Notes: generated by a model not told the origin, from the sequence alone. DNA of 64,000 nt from DATFDN01 sp963818885 (GCA_963818885.1 CAWFTP010000003.1:744001-808000), one strand, 5' to 3'; numbered from the stretch's first letter, positions 43,330-52,211 are shown. Made by a program: numbers and translations.

Positions 43330-43668
43330 TCAGTGCGCGAGTAGACGCATGATGACGGCTAATGCGCTGATCGCGGCGAATAGCCCGCCGGCGAGGCTGC
43401 CGGTCCAGAGCTTCAGCTCGGCGCGCAGCTCGCGGATTTCGCTTCGGAGTTCCGTTCGGACCTGGCCAATCTCCTGGCGCAGCTCGGCGACCTCGTGACG
43501 CACGTCGGCGATCTCATGGCGCACGTCGGTCAGGTCTGCCTTGGTGGCGACCGTCTCGCTGACCGCTGTATGGAACGCCTCGCTCAACACCTCAGCTTGC
43601 CCGCGAGAGAACGATCCCTCGGCCTCCAAAGTATGGACGAACGCCAGCTTATCGAACACCACGCCCAT
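43330..43668 (-). CDS. DUF1640-like coiled-coil membrane protein, copy 2
   Basis: Intact 112-residue paralogue of the neighbouring gene. The head MGVVFDKLAFVHTLEAEGSFSRGQAE (marker VFDKLAFVHTLEAEGSFSRG) is followed by KADLTDVRHEIADVRHEVAEL, a long coiled coil to ELRAELKLWTG and a terminal membrane helix (LAGGLFAAISALAVIMRLLAH). The coiled coil is longer by two or three heptads than in copy 1. An ATG nine bases upstream (43677, MVTMGVV) is a possible alternative start. Bacterial DUF1640 proteins resemble the mitochondrial MCUR1/CCDC90 family, which assemble as membrane-anchored trimers. Confidence 0.78.
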   Translation of the reverse strand: MGVVFDKLAFVHTLEAEGSFSRGQAEVLSEAFHTAVSETVATKADLTDVRHEIADVRHEVAELRQEIGQVRTELRSEIRELRAELKLWTGSLAGGLFAAISALAVIMRLLAH

Positions 43669-43723
43669 CGTCACCATCCCTTGACGATGAGCATCGCACC
43701 CCACGGTTAATCCCGCGTTTCCC

Positions 43724-44848
43724 TCATTCGATGACGATCCGCGGCCCCGTGGCGGTGCCGGCCTTCGCCCCCACCTTGTCCCACACCCGCGCGGCAAGCG
43801 CGGCGAACGCCTTGGCCGCCTCGCCGTCGGGCTCGGCGGCGACGATCGGCGTGCCGGCATCGCCCGCCGTGCGGATATCTAGCAGCAGCGGGATCTCGCC
43901 CAGGAACTCGGTGCGCTGGCGCTCGGCCTCCTTGCGCGCGCCGCCATGGCCAAAAATCTCGGTCCGGTGGCCGCAATTCGGGCAGCAGAACACGCTCATG
44001 TTCTCGACCAGGCCAAGCACCGGGACGCGCACGCGCTCGAACATGCGCATCCCGCGCCGCGCGTCGATCAGCGCGATGTCCTGCGGGGTGGAGACGATCA
44101 CCGCCCCGCTCAGCGCGACGCGCTGTGCCATTGTCAGCTGCGCATCGCCCGTCCCGGGCGGCATGTCGACGATCAGCACGTCGAGCTTGCCCCAGCTCAC
44201 CTGCCCCATCATCTGCTCGAGCGCACCCATCACCATCGGGCCGCGCCAGATCATCGGCGTCTCCTCCTCGACCAGGAAGCCGATCGACATGCAGCGCAGC
44301 CCCCACGCCTCGATGGGGATCATCTTCTCCTGGCGGACCTCGGGCTTGCGCGCGACGCCCAGCATCCTCGGCAGGCTCGGCCCATAGATGTCGGCGTCGA
44401 GCAACCCTGTCGCCAAGCCTTGCCGCGCCAGCGCAACGGCGAGGTTCACCGCGACCGTCGATTTGCCGACACCTCCCTTGCCGGAGGCGACCGCAACGAT
44501 CGAGCGCACGTCCGGCAACAGCAACGCCGGCTTTGGCGCATCGTGATGGGGCGCCGCCCGCGGCGCGGCGGCAGGCGCCTGCCGCGCCGCCTGCTTCGAC
44601 CCGGTCAGGACGACAGAGGCGTTGCGCACCCCGGGAACACGAGTCAGCGCGGACTCCGCGGCACGGCGCACCGGCTCCATCGTCTCGGCGTGGGCACGGT
44701 CGGTCAGCAACGCGGCCTGGACCAGTCCGCCGCTCACCTCGATCCCCTCCACCAGCCCCGCGGCGACGATGTCGCGTCCGGATGCGGGATCCTTGACGCC
44801 GCGCAGGGCCGCACGCAGCGCGTCCACGGAGACTGGGGTATCGCTCAT
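43724..44848 (-). CDS. mrp: Mrp/ApbC-type iron-sulfur cluster carrier ATPase
   Basis: Intact 374-residue protein. An N-terminal MIP18/DUF59-like domain (about 1-85, ALRGVKDPASGRDIVAAGLV) precedes the deviant Walker A P-loop VASGKGGVGKSTVAVNLA, then LLDADIYGPSLPRMLG, VDMPPGTGDAQLTMAQ and the cluster-binding CxxC in NMSVFCCPNCGHRTEIFG. It carries and delivers iron-sulfur clusters in the cytosol. The ATG at 44848 is the family start. Divergent from hflK. Confidence 0.93.
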   Translation of the reverse strand: MSDTPVSVDALRAALRGVKDPASGRDIVAAGLVEGIEVSGGLVQAALLTDRAHAETMEPVRRAAESALTRVPGVRNASVVLTGSKQAARQAPAAAPRAAPHHDAPKPALLLPDVRSIVAVASGKGGVGKSTVAVNLAVALARQGLATGLLDADIYGPSLPRMLGVARKPEVRQEKMIPIEAWGLRCMSIGFLVEEETPMIWRGPMVMGALEQMMGQVSWGKLDVLIVDMPPGTGDAQLTMAQRVALSGAVIVSTPQDIALIDARRGMRMFERVRVPVLGLVENMSVFCCPNCGHRTEIFGHGGARKEAERQRTEFLGEIPLLLDIRTAGDAGTPIVAAEPDGEAAKAFAALAARVWDKVGAKAGTATGPRIVIE

Positions 44849-45003
44849 CGCCGCGCCTTGCTCATTGCGTGCAAAATCCTCTAACTGCCGCCGATCGGCA
44901 TAAAACCCTCGGCCCTCGCCGGCACGACGGATATGTGGCGCGACGGCGCCGATGCCGCAACGCTTCCGCCGCACCCGCGTGGCACACCGGAGTCCCCATC
45001 CAG

Positions 45004-46287
45004 ATGGCGTCCAGCAATGGCCCTGATCCCAATGGCGGCAGCCCCTGGGGTGCGCCGGGGCAAGACCCGCGGGCGGGCGGGCCCGGCAGGCGCCGCAACG
45101 AGCCATGGGGCGAGCCCCCGCCCCCCGGCGGCGGTGGCCCGCGCGGCGGCGGGAACGGCCCGATCCCGCCGATGCCCGACCTCGACCGTATCATCGCCCA
45201 GATGCAGGCGACGGCCCGGCGCTTCCTCGGCGGGGGCGGGCACGGGTTCGGCGGCGGCGGGCGTGGGCTCGCCGGCGGGCGCGGCATCCTGCTGCTCGGG
45301 ATCGCCGTAGTGGCGATCTGGCTGCTCTCCGGCTTCTACCGGGTGGAGCCGGACCAGGAGGGCGTGGTGCTGCGGTTCGGCGCGTTCACCCGCCTGACGC
45401 CGCCGGGCCTCAACTATCACCTGCCCTGGCCGATCGAGGGAGTGGAGACCCCCGCCGTCACCAGGGTCAACCGCATCGAGATCGGCTACCGATCCGGCGA
45501 GGCCGGCACCGAGGAGACTCCGACCGAGTCGACGCCGCCCGGGAGCGGGCGCGACATCGCGCAGGAGAGCCTGATGCTCACGGGCGATGAGAACATCGTC
45601 GACGTCAACGTGGCCGTGCTGTGGCGCATCGACAACGTCGTATCCTACCTGTTCAACACGCGCGACCCGCGCACCACCATCAAGGCGGTCACCGAGAGCG
45701 TGCTGCGGGAGGTCTTCGGCCGCACACCCATCCAGCCCGCGCTGGGTCCGCTGCGCGCGCAGATCGCCGACCAGGTCATGCAGCAGACCCAGAAGATCCT
45801 CGATAGCTACCACGCCGGGGTGCAGATCGTGCAGGTCCTGCCGCAGAAGGTCGATCCGCCGGACGCGGTGATCGAGAGCTTCCGCGACGTCCAGCGCGCC
45901 AACACCGACGCCGAGCGGCTGCGCAACCAGGCGGAGGCCTATGCCAACGACGTCGTCCCGCGCGCGCATGGTGAAGCCTCCCGCATCGTCGCCATCGCCG
46001 AGGGCGACCGCCAGGCTGCGATCGCGAAGGCGACCGGCGAGGCGAAGCGCTTCGAGAGCGTGCTCGCCGCCTATCAGGCGGCCAAGGACGTGACGCTGAA
46101 ACGGCTCTATCTCGACACCATGCAGGACGTGCTCGGCCACGCCCAGACAGTGGTGCTCGACGACAAGCTGCGCGGCGTCCTGCCGCTGCTGTCCGTCGCA
46201 CCGCAATCAGCGACGCCCCCGCCCGCGCCCGCGACGCCAGCCCCGCCGCCGGCACCGAGCGCCCCGGCCGCGGGAGGCAAGTCATGA
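45004..46287 (+). CDS. hflK: HflK, membrane subunit of the FtsH modulator complex
   Basis: Intact 427-residue SPFH-domain protein. A long Gly/Pro-rich cytosolic N-terminus (NGGSPWGAPGQDPRAGGPG) and PPMPDLDRIIAQMQ precede one membrane helix (GILLLGIAVVAIWLLSGFYRV) and the periplasmic SPFH domain VEPDQEGVVLRFGAFTRLTPPGLNYHLPWPIE (marker GVVLRFGAFTR). The C-terminal coiled coil (RVQ-like FRDVQRANTDAERLRNQAEAYANDVVPRAHGEA, marker EAYANDVVPRA) and a Pro-rich tail follow. With HflC it forms a cage around FtsH. The stop overlaps hflC by ATGA. Confidence 0.94.
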   Translation: MASSNGPDPNGGSPWGAPGQDPRAGGPGRRRNEPWGEPPPPGGGGPRGGGNGPIPPMPDLDRIIAQMQATARRFLGGGGHGFGGGGRGLAGGRGILLLGIAVVAIWLLSGFYRVEPDQEGVVLRFGAFTRLTPPGLNYHLPWPIEGVETPAVTRVNRIEIGYRSGEAGTEETPTESTPPGSGRDIAQESLMLTGDENIVDVNVAVLWRIDNVVSYLFNTRDPRTTIKAVTESVLREVFGRTPIQPALGPLRAQIADQVMQQTQKILDSYHAGVQIVQVLPQKVDPPDAVIESFRDVQRANTDAERLRNQAEAYANDVVPRAHGEASRIVAIAEGDRQAAIAKATGEAKRFESVLAAYQAAKDVTLKRLYLDTMQDVLGHAQTVVLDDKLRGVLPLLSVAPQSATPPPAPATPAPPPAPSAPAAGGKS

Positions 46288-47159
46288 GCCGATCCCTGAT
46301 CGCCGGCCTCGCGGCCGTCATCGTCGCGATCATCTTCGTCTTCGCGACGCTCTTCACGGTGGACCAGACCGATCAGGCCCTGGTCACCGAGTTCGGCAAG
46401 CCGGTGCGCGTCGTCTCCGCTCCCGGCCTGCACGCACGCATTCCCTTCGTACAGAGCGTGATCGGCTACGACCGGCGCCTGCTTTGGCTGCACACGCCGG
46501 GCGAGGAAGTCATCCTGGGCGATCAGCGCCGCCTGATCGTCGACAGCTTCACCATGTATCGCATCAGCGATCCGCTGCGCTTCTATCAGGCGGCCGGCGT
46601 GTTGGAGGATGCGATCACCGGGCGGCTCAACGCCATCGTCGCCTCGGCGATCCGGCGCGTGCTCGGCAACCGCACCTTGCCCGATGTGCTCTCGGCCGAT
46701 CGCGACCGCATCATGGCGAGCATACGCCAGCAGGTTGATACGGAGATGCGCGGCTTCGGGGTGACCGTGGAGGACGTGCGCATCCGCCGCGCCGACCTGC
46801 CGCGCGAGAATACCGAGGCGGTCCTGACCCGCATGCAGTCCGAGCGCGAGCGCGTCGCCGCACAGGCGCGCGCCGAGGGCGCCGCCGCCGCGGCGCGCAT
46901 CCGCGCCGATGCGGACCGCGACCGCACCGTGCTGCTGGCTGACGCGCGCGCCAAGGCCGACCAGTTGCGCGGCGAGGGGGAGGCGCAGGCGACCAAGCTC
47001 TACGCCGAGGCCTACGGCCGCGACCCCGGCTTCTACGCCACCTGGCGCACCTTGGAGGCGTATCGCTCGGCCTTCGATAGCGGCAAGACACGGCTCGTGC
47101 TCGCACCCGACAGCGACTTCCTGCGCCTGCTCACCACGGCCCCCTCTACCCCGCCATGA
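46284..47159 (+). CDS. hflC: HflC, partner subunit of the FtsH modulator complex
   Basis: Intact 291-residue SPFH protein with an N-terminal membrane helix (SLIAGLAAVIVAIIFVFATLF), then FTVDQTDQALVTEFGKPVRV, PGLHARIPFVQSV, VTVEDVRIRRADLPRENTEAVL and RMQSERERVAAQARAEGAAAA, all typical of HflC, ending with the FYATWRTLEAYR signature region. Its stop overlaps the following MFS gene by ATGA, so that carrier is part of the operon. Confidence 0.94.
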   Translation: MSRSLIAGLAAVIVAIIFVFATLFTVDQTDQALVTEFGKPVRVVSAPGLHARIPFVQSVIGYDRRLLWLHTPGEEVILGDQRRLIVDSFTMYRISDPLRFYQAAGVLEDAITGRLNAIVASAIRRVLGNRTLPDVLSADRDRIMASIRQQVDTEMRGFGVTVEDVRIRRADLPRENTEAVLTRMQSERERVAAQARAEGAAAAARIRADADRDRTVLLADARAKADQLRGEGEAQATKLYAEAYGRDPGFYATWRTLEAYRSAFDSGKTRLVLAPDSDFLRLLTTAPSTPP

Positions 47160-48298
47160 CCCCGGCGGATCGCCGCCGAGGCCTCGCGGCGGCGATCTGC
47201 TGCGTCACCGTATTCGGCCTCTCCATTGGCCAGGGCGCGCCGCTGCTCTCGCTGTTGCTGGAGGCGCGCCACACGGATGCGCTGATGAATGGCTTGAACG
47301 CGGGCTCTGCGTTCATCGGCGTGCTGCTTGGGCCGCTGCTCGCCCCGCGCATCGTCCGCGTGGTCGGGCTGCGGCGGATGCTACTCGGCTGCATCGCGCT
47401 CGATATCGCCGCGTTCCTGGCGATGCGGGTTTTTGACGGGCTCGCCGGATGGTTCGTGCTGCGCATCGCGCTCGGCCTGATCGGCTCCTCCCTGTTCACC
47501 GTCAGCGAAGCCTGGATCACCATGCTGGCCGGTGACGCCTCTCGTGGCCGGATCATCGGGATCTACGCCGCGGGGCTTTCCGCCGGGTTCGGGGTGGGTC
47601 CGCTGCTGCTGTTCTTCACCGGCATCGCCGGCTGGCCGCCCTTCATCCTGAACGCAGTCATTACCGCCGCGGCCGCAATCCCGTTGCTTGGGATCGGCGC
47701 CGCCGCCGAGGGGTTCGGGCGGGACCGCGCCGCGAATCCGCTCGCGATGTTCGCCCGCGCGCCGTTTTTGCTGTTCGCGGTCGCCGTCTTCGGCCTCTTC
47801 GAAACCGCGCTGCTCACCTTGCTGCCGGTCTGGGGCGTGCGCATCCATCTGCCCCAGGGCACCGCCGCGGCGATGATCTCCGCTGTCTATATCGGCGCGA
47901 TCGCCGGGCAGATGCTGGTCGGCACGCTGTCGGACAAGGCAGGGCGGAACGCTGCCCTGCTGCTCTGCGTCTGCACCGGCCTGCTGGGCGCCGCCGTCGT
48001 GCCGCTTGCCGCCGGCTCGAAGTTGCTGCTGTTCGCGGTGCTGTTCGTCTGGGGCGGGATAGCGTCGGGCATCTATCCCGTCGCGCTCGGCATGGCGGGT
48101 GATCGCTTCACCGGCGCCGAGCTCGTCGCATTGAACGCAGCGATCATCATCGCCTACGGAATCGGCTCGCTGATCGGCCCGACGATCGCCGGCGCCGCGA
48201 TGGATGCGTGGAACCCGCAAGGCCTGCTGGGCTATTTCGCCGCCCTGTTCGCGATGCTGCTGCTCATCACGCTGGCTCGGGGCCTCACTCGCCGCTGA
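47156..48298 (+). CDS. MFS transporter (YfcJ/UMF-like multidrug or sugar efflux type)
   Basis: Intact 380-residue, 12-helix carrier. Typical features are GLSIGQGAPLLSLLLEARH, the loop-2/3 region ARIVRVVGLRRMLLG, LFTVSEAWITMLAGDASRGRIIGIYAAGLSAGFGVGPLL (marker SEAWITMLAGDASRGR) and the second-half loop VGTLSDKAGRNAALL. The SEAWI...RGR pattern is that of the YcaD/YfkF-like MFS group. Substrate unknown. Coupled to hflC by overlap, where a DegP-type protease gene is more usual in other bacteria; the end overlaps the convergent hydratase gene by 14 bp. Confidence 0.85.
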   Translation: MTPADRRRGLAAAICCVTVFGLSIGQGAPLLSLLLEARHTDALMNGLNAGSAFIGVLLGPLLAPRIVRVVGLRRMLLGCIALDIAAFLAMRVFDGLAGWFVLRIALGLIGSSLFTVSEAWITMLAGDASRGRIIGIYAAGLSAGFGVGPLLLFFTGIAGWPPFILNAVITAAAAIPLLGIGAAAEGFGRDRAANPLAMFARAPFLLFAVAVFGLFETALLTLLPVWGVRIHLPQGTAAAMISAVYIGAIAGQMLVGTLSDKAGRNAALLLCVCTGLLGAAVVPLAAGSKLLLFAVLFVWGGIASGIYPVALGMAGDRFTGAELVALNAAIIIAYGIGSLIGPTIAGAAMDAWNPQGLLGYFAALFAMLLLITLARGLTRR

Positions 48299-49085
48299 AG
48301 CGCGGGCTCCGCTTCTCCAGGAAGGCGCTCACCGCCTCCCGATGGTCCGATGTCGCGTGGACCAACGACTGCATCGCCGCCGCCATCTCCAGCAGCGTGT
48401 CCATCCGCGCGTTGCGGCCCTCCATCATCAGCCGCTTGGTCATCCGTACCGCGTGCGGCGGGTTGGCGGCGATCTTCTCGGCGAGTGCGCGCGCCGTCGC
48501 CAGAAGCTCGGCGTCCGGCACGACGCGCGAGACGAGGCCGCAGGCGAGCGCCTCCTTGGCGTCGATCATGTCCCCGGTGAACGCCATCTCGCAGGCCTTG
48601 GCATAGCCGATTGCGCGCGGCAGCAGCCAGGCGCCGCCGTCGCCCGCGATCAGCCCGACCTTCACGAAGCTTTCCGCGAAACGCGCGCTCTCGCCGGCGA
48701 TGCGCAGGTCGCACATGCAGGCGAGGTCGAGCCCGGCGCCGACCGCGGCGCCGTTCACCGCGGCGATGATCGGCACGTCGACGCGCTCGAAGGCGAGCGG
48801 GATGCGCTGGATTCCCTGCTTGTAGTAGTGCGTGGTCATCGCCGGCTGCCTCGCCCGTCCTTCCGCGGCGTCGCGCATCGCCCGCAGATCACCGCCCGAG
48901 CTGAACGCGCTGCCCGCGCCGGTCAGGATCGCCGCGCGCACCGAGTGATCGGCGTGGAGGCGTTCGAGTGCGTGCACGATGGCATCGACGGTCGCCCGCT
49001 CCGAGATCGGGTTGCGCATCGCCGGATCGTTCAGCGTCAGCGTGACGATCGCGCCGTCCTGCTGGTAGAGCACCTTGTCGGTCAT
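48285..49085 (-). CDS. Enoyl-CoA hydratase
   Basis: Intact 266-residue crotonase. VTLTLNDPAMRNPISERA, the first oxyanion segment AFSSGGDLRAMRDAA, the second AAVNGAAVGAGLDLACMCDLRIA, then SFVKVGLIAGDGGAWLLPRAIG and the typical ending SFLEKRSPRFSGE. The insert after SSGGDL and the GLIAGDGGAWLLP pattern match the PaaG/enoyl-CoA hydratase-related group. Single gene by spacing; the start ATG at 49085 is well placed after GAAAGGACC. Confidence 0.9.
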   Translation of the reverse strand: MTDKVLYQQDGAIVTLTLNDPAMRNPISERATVDAIVHALERLHADHSVRAAILTGAGSAFSSGGDLRAMRDAAEGRARQPAMTTHYYKQGIQRIPLAFERVDVPIIAAVNGAAVGAGLDLACMCDLRIAGESARFAESFVKVGLIAGDGGAWLLPRAIGYAKACEMAFTGDMIDAKEALACGLVSRVVPDAELLATARALAEKIAANPPHAVRMTKRLMMEGRNARMDTLLEMAAAMQSLVHATSDHREAVSAFLEKRSPRFSGE

Positions 49086-49161
49086 CGAGGGGGTCCTTTC
49101 ACGCCGCCATGGTCGTGCTCGGCACGACCATTCATGCTTTGGCTCGTGGACAAGGGGGACA

Positions 49162-49773
49162 TCACCCTACCACGCCCAGCCCCCGCATGAACTCGTCACG
49201 TATGCGCGGGGGATTGCGGTCTGTCGTTTCGTCCGGCTTCGTCGCGTCGATCCGGCAGCCGATCAGCCAGGGGCCGTCCTCGCGCAGCGCCTGCTCCACC
49301 ATCTCCTCGAACGCGCCCTCGTCCGCCGCCCAGGCGCTGTTCGCGAGCCCGGCGCCGCGCGCGATGGCGACGATGTCCGCACCTTCCTCGGTCGCCGTCC
49401 CCTGACCGCCGGTGATCTGGTACGCGCCGTTGTCCATGATGACGATGGCGAGGTTGCGCGGCCGGCGGGCGGCGATCGTCGCGAGCGAGCCGAGCTGCAT
49501 CAGGATCGAGCCGTCGCCCTCCAGCGCGAACACACGGCGCCGCGGCTGCGCGATCGCGACGCCGAGCGCGATCGGGCAGGCGAGCCCCATGCTGCCCAGC
49601 ATGTAGAAATTCTGCGCCCGCCGTCCGGACGCCCAGAGGTCGAAATTGGTGTAGCCGATGCCACCGATCACGGCTTCCTCGTTGCGCAGCCGTGCGACGA
49701 GGCGCTTCGTCAGGTCGAGCCGGTTCATTACCTTCGCCTGCTCGCGCCGGATCGGCTGGTTGGTGGCGCTCAT
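49162..49773 (-). CDS. Thiamine-diphosphate-dependent decarboxylase, TPP-binding subunit (ComE-like)
   Basis: Intact 203-residue protein corresponding to the C-terminal (pyrophosphate-binding) domain of ThDP enzymes. It contains GSMGLACPIALGVAIAQPRRRVFALEGDGSILM, marked by the Mg-ThDP motif GDGSILMQLGSLAT...NLAIVIMDNGAYQITGG (GDG then NGxY). Size and style match the beta subunit of sulfopyruvate decarboxylase or the C-terminal half of phosphonopyruvate decarboxylase. It overlaps the alpha-type subunit gene by ATGA, so the two form one split enzyme. The substrate, a 2-oxo acid, is not predictable. Confidence 0.85.
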   Translation of the reverse strand: MSATNQPIRREQAKVMNRLDLTKRLVARLRNEEAVIGGIGYTNFDLWASGRRAQNFYMLGSMGLACPIALGVAIAQPRRRVFALEGDGSILMQLGSLATIAARRPRNLAIVIMDNGAYQITGGQGTATEEGADIVAIARGAGLANSAWAADEGAFEEMVEQALREDGPWLIGCRIDATKPDETTDRNPPRIRDEFMRGLGVVG

Positions 49774-50291
49774 CGGTCGAACACCTTTCCGCCGGTGAGA
49801 AGGGGCGAGAGAATCAGGCACGCCGGCTGTCGCGTCGCCACCGCCTGGCGGATGGTGCGGTCGAGAATGAACTCCACCTCGTCGAGGCGCATCATCGTGT
49901 GATGCTCCACCGCGAGCGCGTCGAGCACCGGGCGCATGGTCTTGGCGACCAGCGCCTGGCCCAGATTGAACTCGCCCAGCGTGCCGCGCTCGGAGACCAT
50001 CATCAGCACCGGAATCTGGAACGGCACCGGCAGCGAGGCGATGACGTTGGCGAGCGTCGCGAAGCCGCTCGTTTGCATCAGCACGATGCCGCGCATCCCG
50101 CCCATCCAGGCGCCGGCGACGATGCCAACCGCCTCCTCCTCGCGCGTGCAGGCGAAGGTGGTGAGGTCCGCGTCCGCATGCGCCGCGGCGATCAGCGGGC
50201 GCAGCACGTTGTCGGGCACGTAGGTCACGAGGCGGACCTCGTGACGCTTCAGCACGTCCAGAACGATCGCGTGCCAGGGTCGGGTTTCCAC
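49770..50291 (-). CDS. Thiamine-diphosphate-dependent decarboxylase, PYR-domain subunit (ComD-like)
   Basis: Intact 173-residue protein with GTG start, preceded by GGAA. It corresponds to the N-terminal pyrimidine-binding domain of ThDP enzymes: LVTYVPDNVLRPLIAAAH, the conserved cofactor-activating Glu in FACTREEEAVGIVAGAWMGG, and GIVLMQTSGFATLANVIASL. Resembles sulfopyruvate decarboxylase subunit alpha. Starts 6 bases after the MBL-fold gene and overlaps the partner subunit, so the three form one operon. Confidence 0.85.
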   Translation of the reverse strand: METRPWHAIVLDVLKRHEVRLVTYVPDNVLRPLIAAAHADADLTTFACTREEEAVGIVAGAWMGGMRGIVLMQTSGFATLANVIASLPVPFQIPVLMMVSERGTLGEFNLGQALVAKTMRPVLDALAVEHHTMMRLDEVEFILDRTIRQAVATRQPACLILSPLLTGGKVFDR

Positions 50292-50297
50292 CTCGGT

Positions 50298-51094
50298 CTA
50301 TTCCTTCGGTGCCACGTCGAGGCGCACGGCGATGCCCTCCAGCTCCGGGCGCGGCGGCGGATAGCGGCGCATGACCAGCGGATCGTGGCCAGGGCACGAT
50401 GTGCTGCGCCGTCGGCGCGGCGGCGCGCAGGAGATCATAGCCCTCGAGCATCTGGCCGATATGGAACGCGGTGGTGAAGACCCGCCCGGTCTCCATGTGC
50501 TCGTAGTAGTGCGTGACGTCGGAAGCGACGACCACCCAGCCGCGTTTCGTGTGCACGCGCACGAATTGCAGTCCCGCCGAATGGCCTGGTGCGGGGTGCA
50601 GCTCGATTCCCGGGAATGGATCGTGGCGCCCGTTGTGCAGAGATACGCGCTGGGCGTAGTTCAGCCGCACGATGCCGACCACGTCATCGACCTCGAAGGA
50701 GTGGGCGAGCTGGTGGAAGCGCATGTGCCGTCCGACCGCGTAGTGCAGCTCCGGCTCCTGCAGATGGAAATGCGCGCGCGGGAAGCGGTGGAAGTTGCCG
50801 ACATGGTCGTAGTGCAGATGGGTCAGGATCACCGCCTCGACCGACGTCGGGCGTCACGTCGAACAGGGACAGCGCATCGACCGGACAGCGCAGGAACTGG
50901 CGCTTGCGCTTCCGCGCGACAGGCTCGGTGAAGCCGGCGTCGATCACGACGATACGCCCGTCGCCCTTCGCGAGCCAGACGAAATAGTCCATCGGCATCG
51001 GCCCGTCATGCGGGTCGCCGCCGATGAAATGGTCGGACCGGCGCGCCTCGCGCGTCGCATAGCGGATCGCGTACAGCTCGTATTCGGGAGGCAT
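50298..51094 (-). CDS. MBL-fold N-acyl homoserine lactonase-family hydrolase (frameshifted)
   Basis: About 265 residues. The start EYELYAIRYATREARRSDHF and DPHDGPMPMDYFVWL match the AttM/AhlD lactonase group. After a frame change near 50845 the zinc motif THLHYDHVGNFHRFP (HxHxDH) appears, followed by the second histidine in HPAPGHSAGLQFV, the bridging Asp in VVASDVTHYYEHM and, after another shift near 50390, the last ligand in IVPGHDPLVMRRY. The rebuilt frame stops at TAG 50298-50300. It may open a lactone feeding the split ThDP enzyme, or act in quorum quenching; the operon favours metabolism. Confidence 0.82.
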
Positions 51095-51131
51095 CGGATG
51101 ATCCTACTCCTCGGCGGCGGCAGAATGCCCG

Positions 51132-51149
51132 CTTTCATCGAATTGTCAC
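51132..51149 (+). promoter_or_regulatory. PHO box upstream of pstS
   Basis: CTTTCAT at 51132-51138, four bases (CGAA) and TTGTCAC at 51143-51149 match the PhoB-binding repeat CTGTCAT-N4-CTGTCAC at 12 of 14 defined positions. It lies 37 bases before the pstS ATG, so the operon is likely induced by PhoB under phosphate limitation. Confidence 0.65.
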
Positions 51150-51186
51150 TGGCCTTACCGGCGCTCCGCCCATAGGGTGCGCCGCC

Positions 51187-52203
51187 ATGCGACGCCGAAT
51201 TCTCCTCCTCGCGAGTCTCGGACTCGCACTCCTCGCCCCGGGGGCGCACGCCCAGCAACAGGTGACCGGCGCCGGATCGACCTTCGTCTATCCGGTGCTG
51301 TCCAAATGGGCCGCCGAATACGCCAAGGCGAACCAGGTGCAGGTCAACTACCAGTCGATCGGCTCGGGCGCGGGGATCGCGCAGATCAAGGCGGGAACGG
51401 TGGATTTCGGCGCCTCCGACGCGCCGCTCTCGCCCGCCGACCTGCGGGCCGCGGGCCTCGCGCAATTCCCGGTGATTATCGGCGGCATCGTTCCGGTGGT
51501 GAACCTCGCCGGCATCCAGGCGGGCGCCATCAAGCTGACCGGCCCCGTGCTCGCCGACATCTATCTCGGCAAGATCAAGAAGTGGAATGATCCGGCCCTC
51601 GTGATGCTCAATCCCGACCTCAAGCTGCCGGATCAGAACATCTACGTCGTGCATCGCTCCGACGGATCGGGCACCACGTACAATTTCGTCGACTACCTCG
51701 CGAAGGTGAGCCCTGACTGGAAGCAGAAGGTCGGCGTCGGCACCGCCGTCGCCTGGCCTACCGGCGTCGGCGGCAAGGGGAATGAGGGCGTCGCGGCCTA
51801 TGTGGAGCGCATCAAGGGCGCGATCGGCTACGTCGAATACGCCTACGTCGTGCAGAACAAGATGATCTACGCACTGGTGCAGAACGCGGCGGGCGACTAC
51901 CCGGCGCCCAGCGTCACGGCGTTCCAGGTCGCCGCCGCCAGCGCCGACTGGAAGTCTGCACAGGATTTCGACCTCGTGATGACCAACGCCCCGGGCAAAG
52001 GCGCCTATCCGATCGCCGCCAGCACGTTCGTGCTGATGCACGCCAAGCCGAAGAACGCGGCAGCGGCGAAGGCGGCGCTCGGCTTCTTCGCCTGGGCGCT
52101 CGAGCACGGGCAGTCGCTCGCCGAAAGCCTCGACTACGTGCCGCTGCCGGCCTCGCTCGTCGCGCAGATCAAGACATACATCGCGGAGCGGATCCATCCG
52201 TAG
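51187..52203 (+). CDS. pstS: Phosphate ABC transporter substrate-binding protein
   Basis: Intact 338-residue periplasmic phosphate-binding protein. A Sec signal (RRRILLLASLGLALLAPGAHA) precedes VTGAGSTFVYPVLSKWAAEY, then NYQSIGSGAGIAQIKAGTVDFGASDAPL (marker YQSIGSGAGIAQI, DFGASDAPL) and the phosphate ligand loop HRSDGSGTTYNF. Length and motifs are those of classic PstS. A PHO box lies upstream; pstC follows after 8 bases. Confidence 0.96.
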   Translation: MRRRILLLASLGLALLAPGAHAQQQVTGAGSTFVYPVLSKWAAEYAKANQVQVNYQSIGSGAGIAQIKAGTVDFGASDAPLSPADLRAAGLAQFPVIIGGIVPVVNLAGIQAGAIKLTGPVLADIYLGKIKKWNDPALVMLNPDLKLPDQNIYVVHRSDGSGTTYNFVDYLAKVSPDWKQKVGVGTAVAWPTGVGGKGNEGVAAYVERIKGAIGYVEYAYVVQNKMIYALVQNAAGDYPAPSVTAFQVAAASADWKSAQDFDLVMTNAPGKGAYPIAASTFVLMHAKPKNAAAAKAALGFFAWALEHGQSLAESLDYVPLPASLVAQIKTYIAERIHP

Positions 52204-52211
52204 GCACGGGC

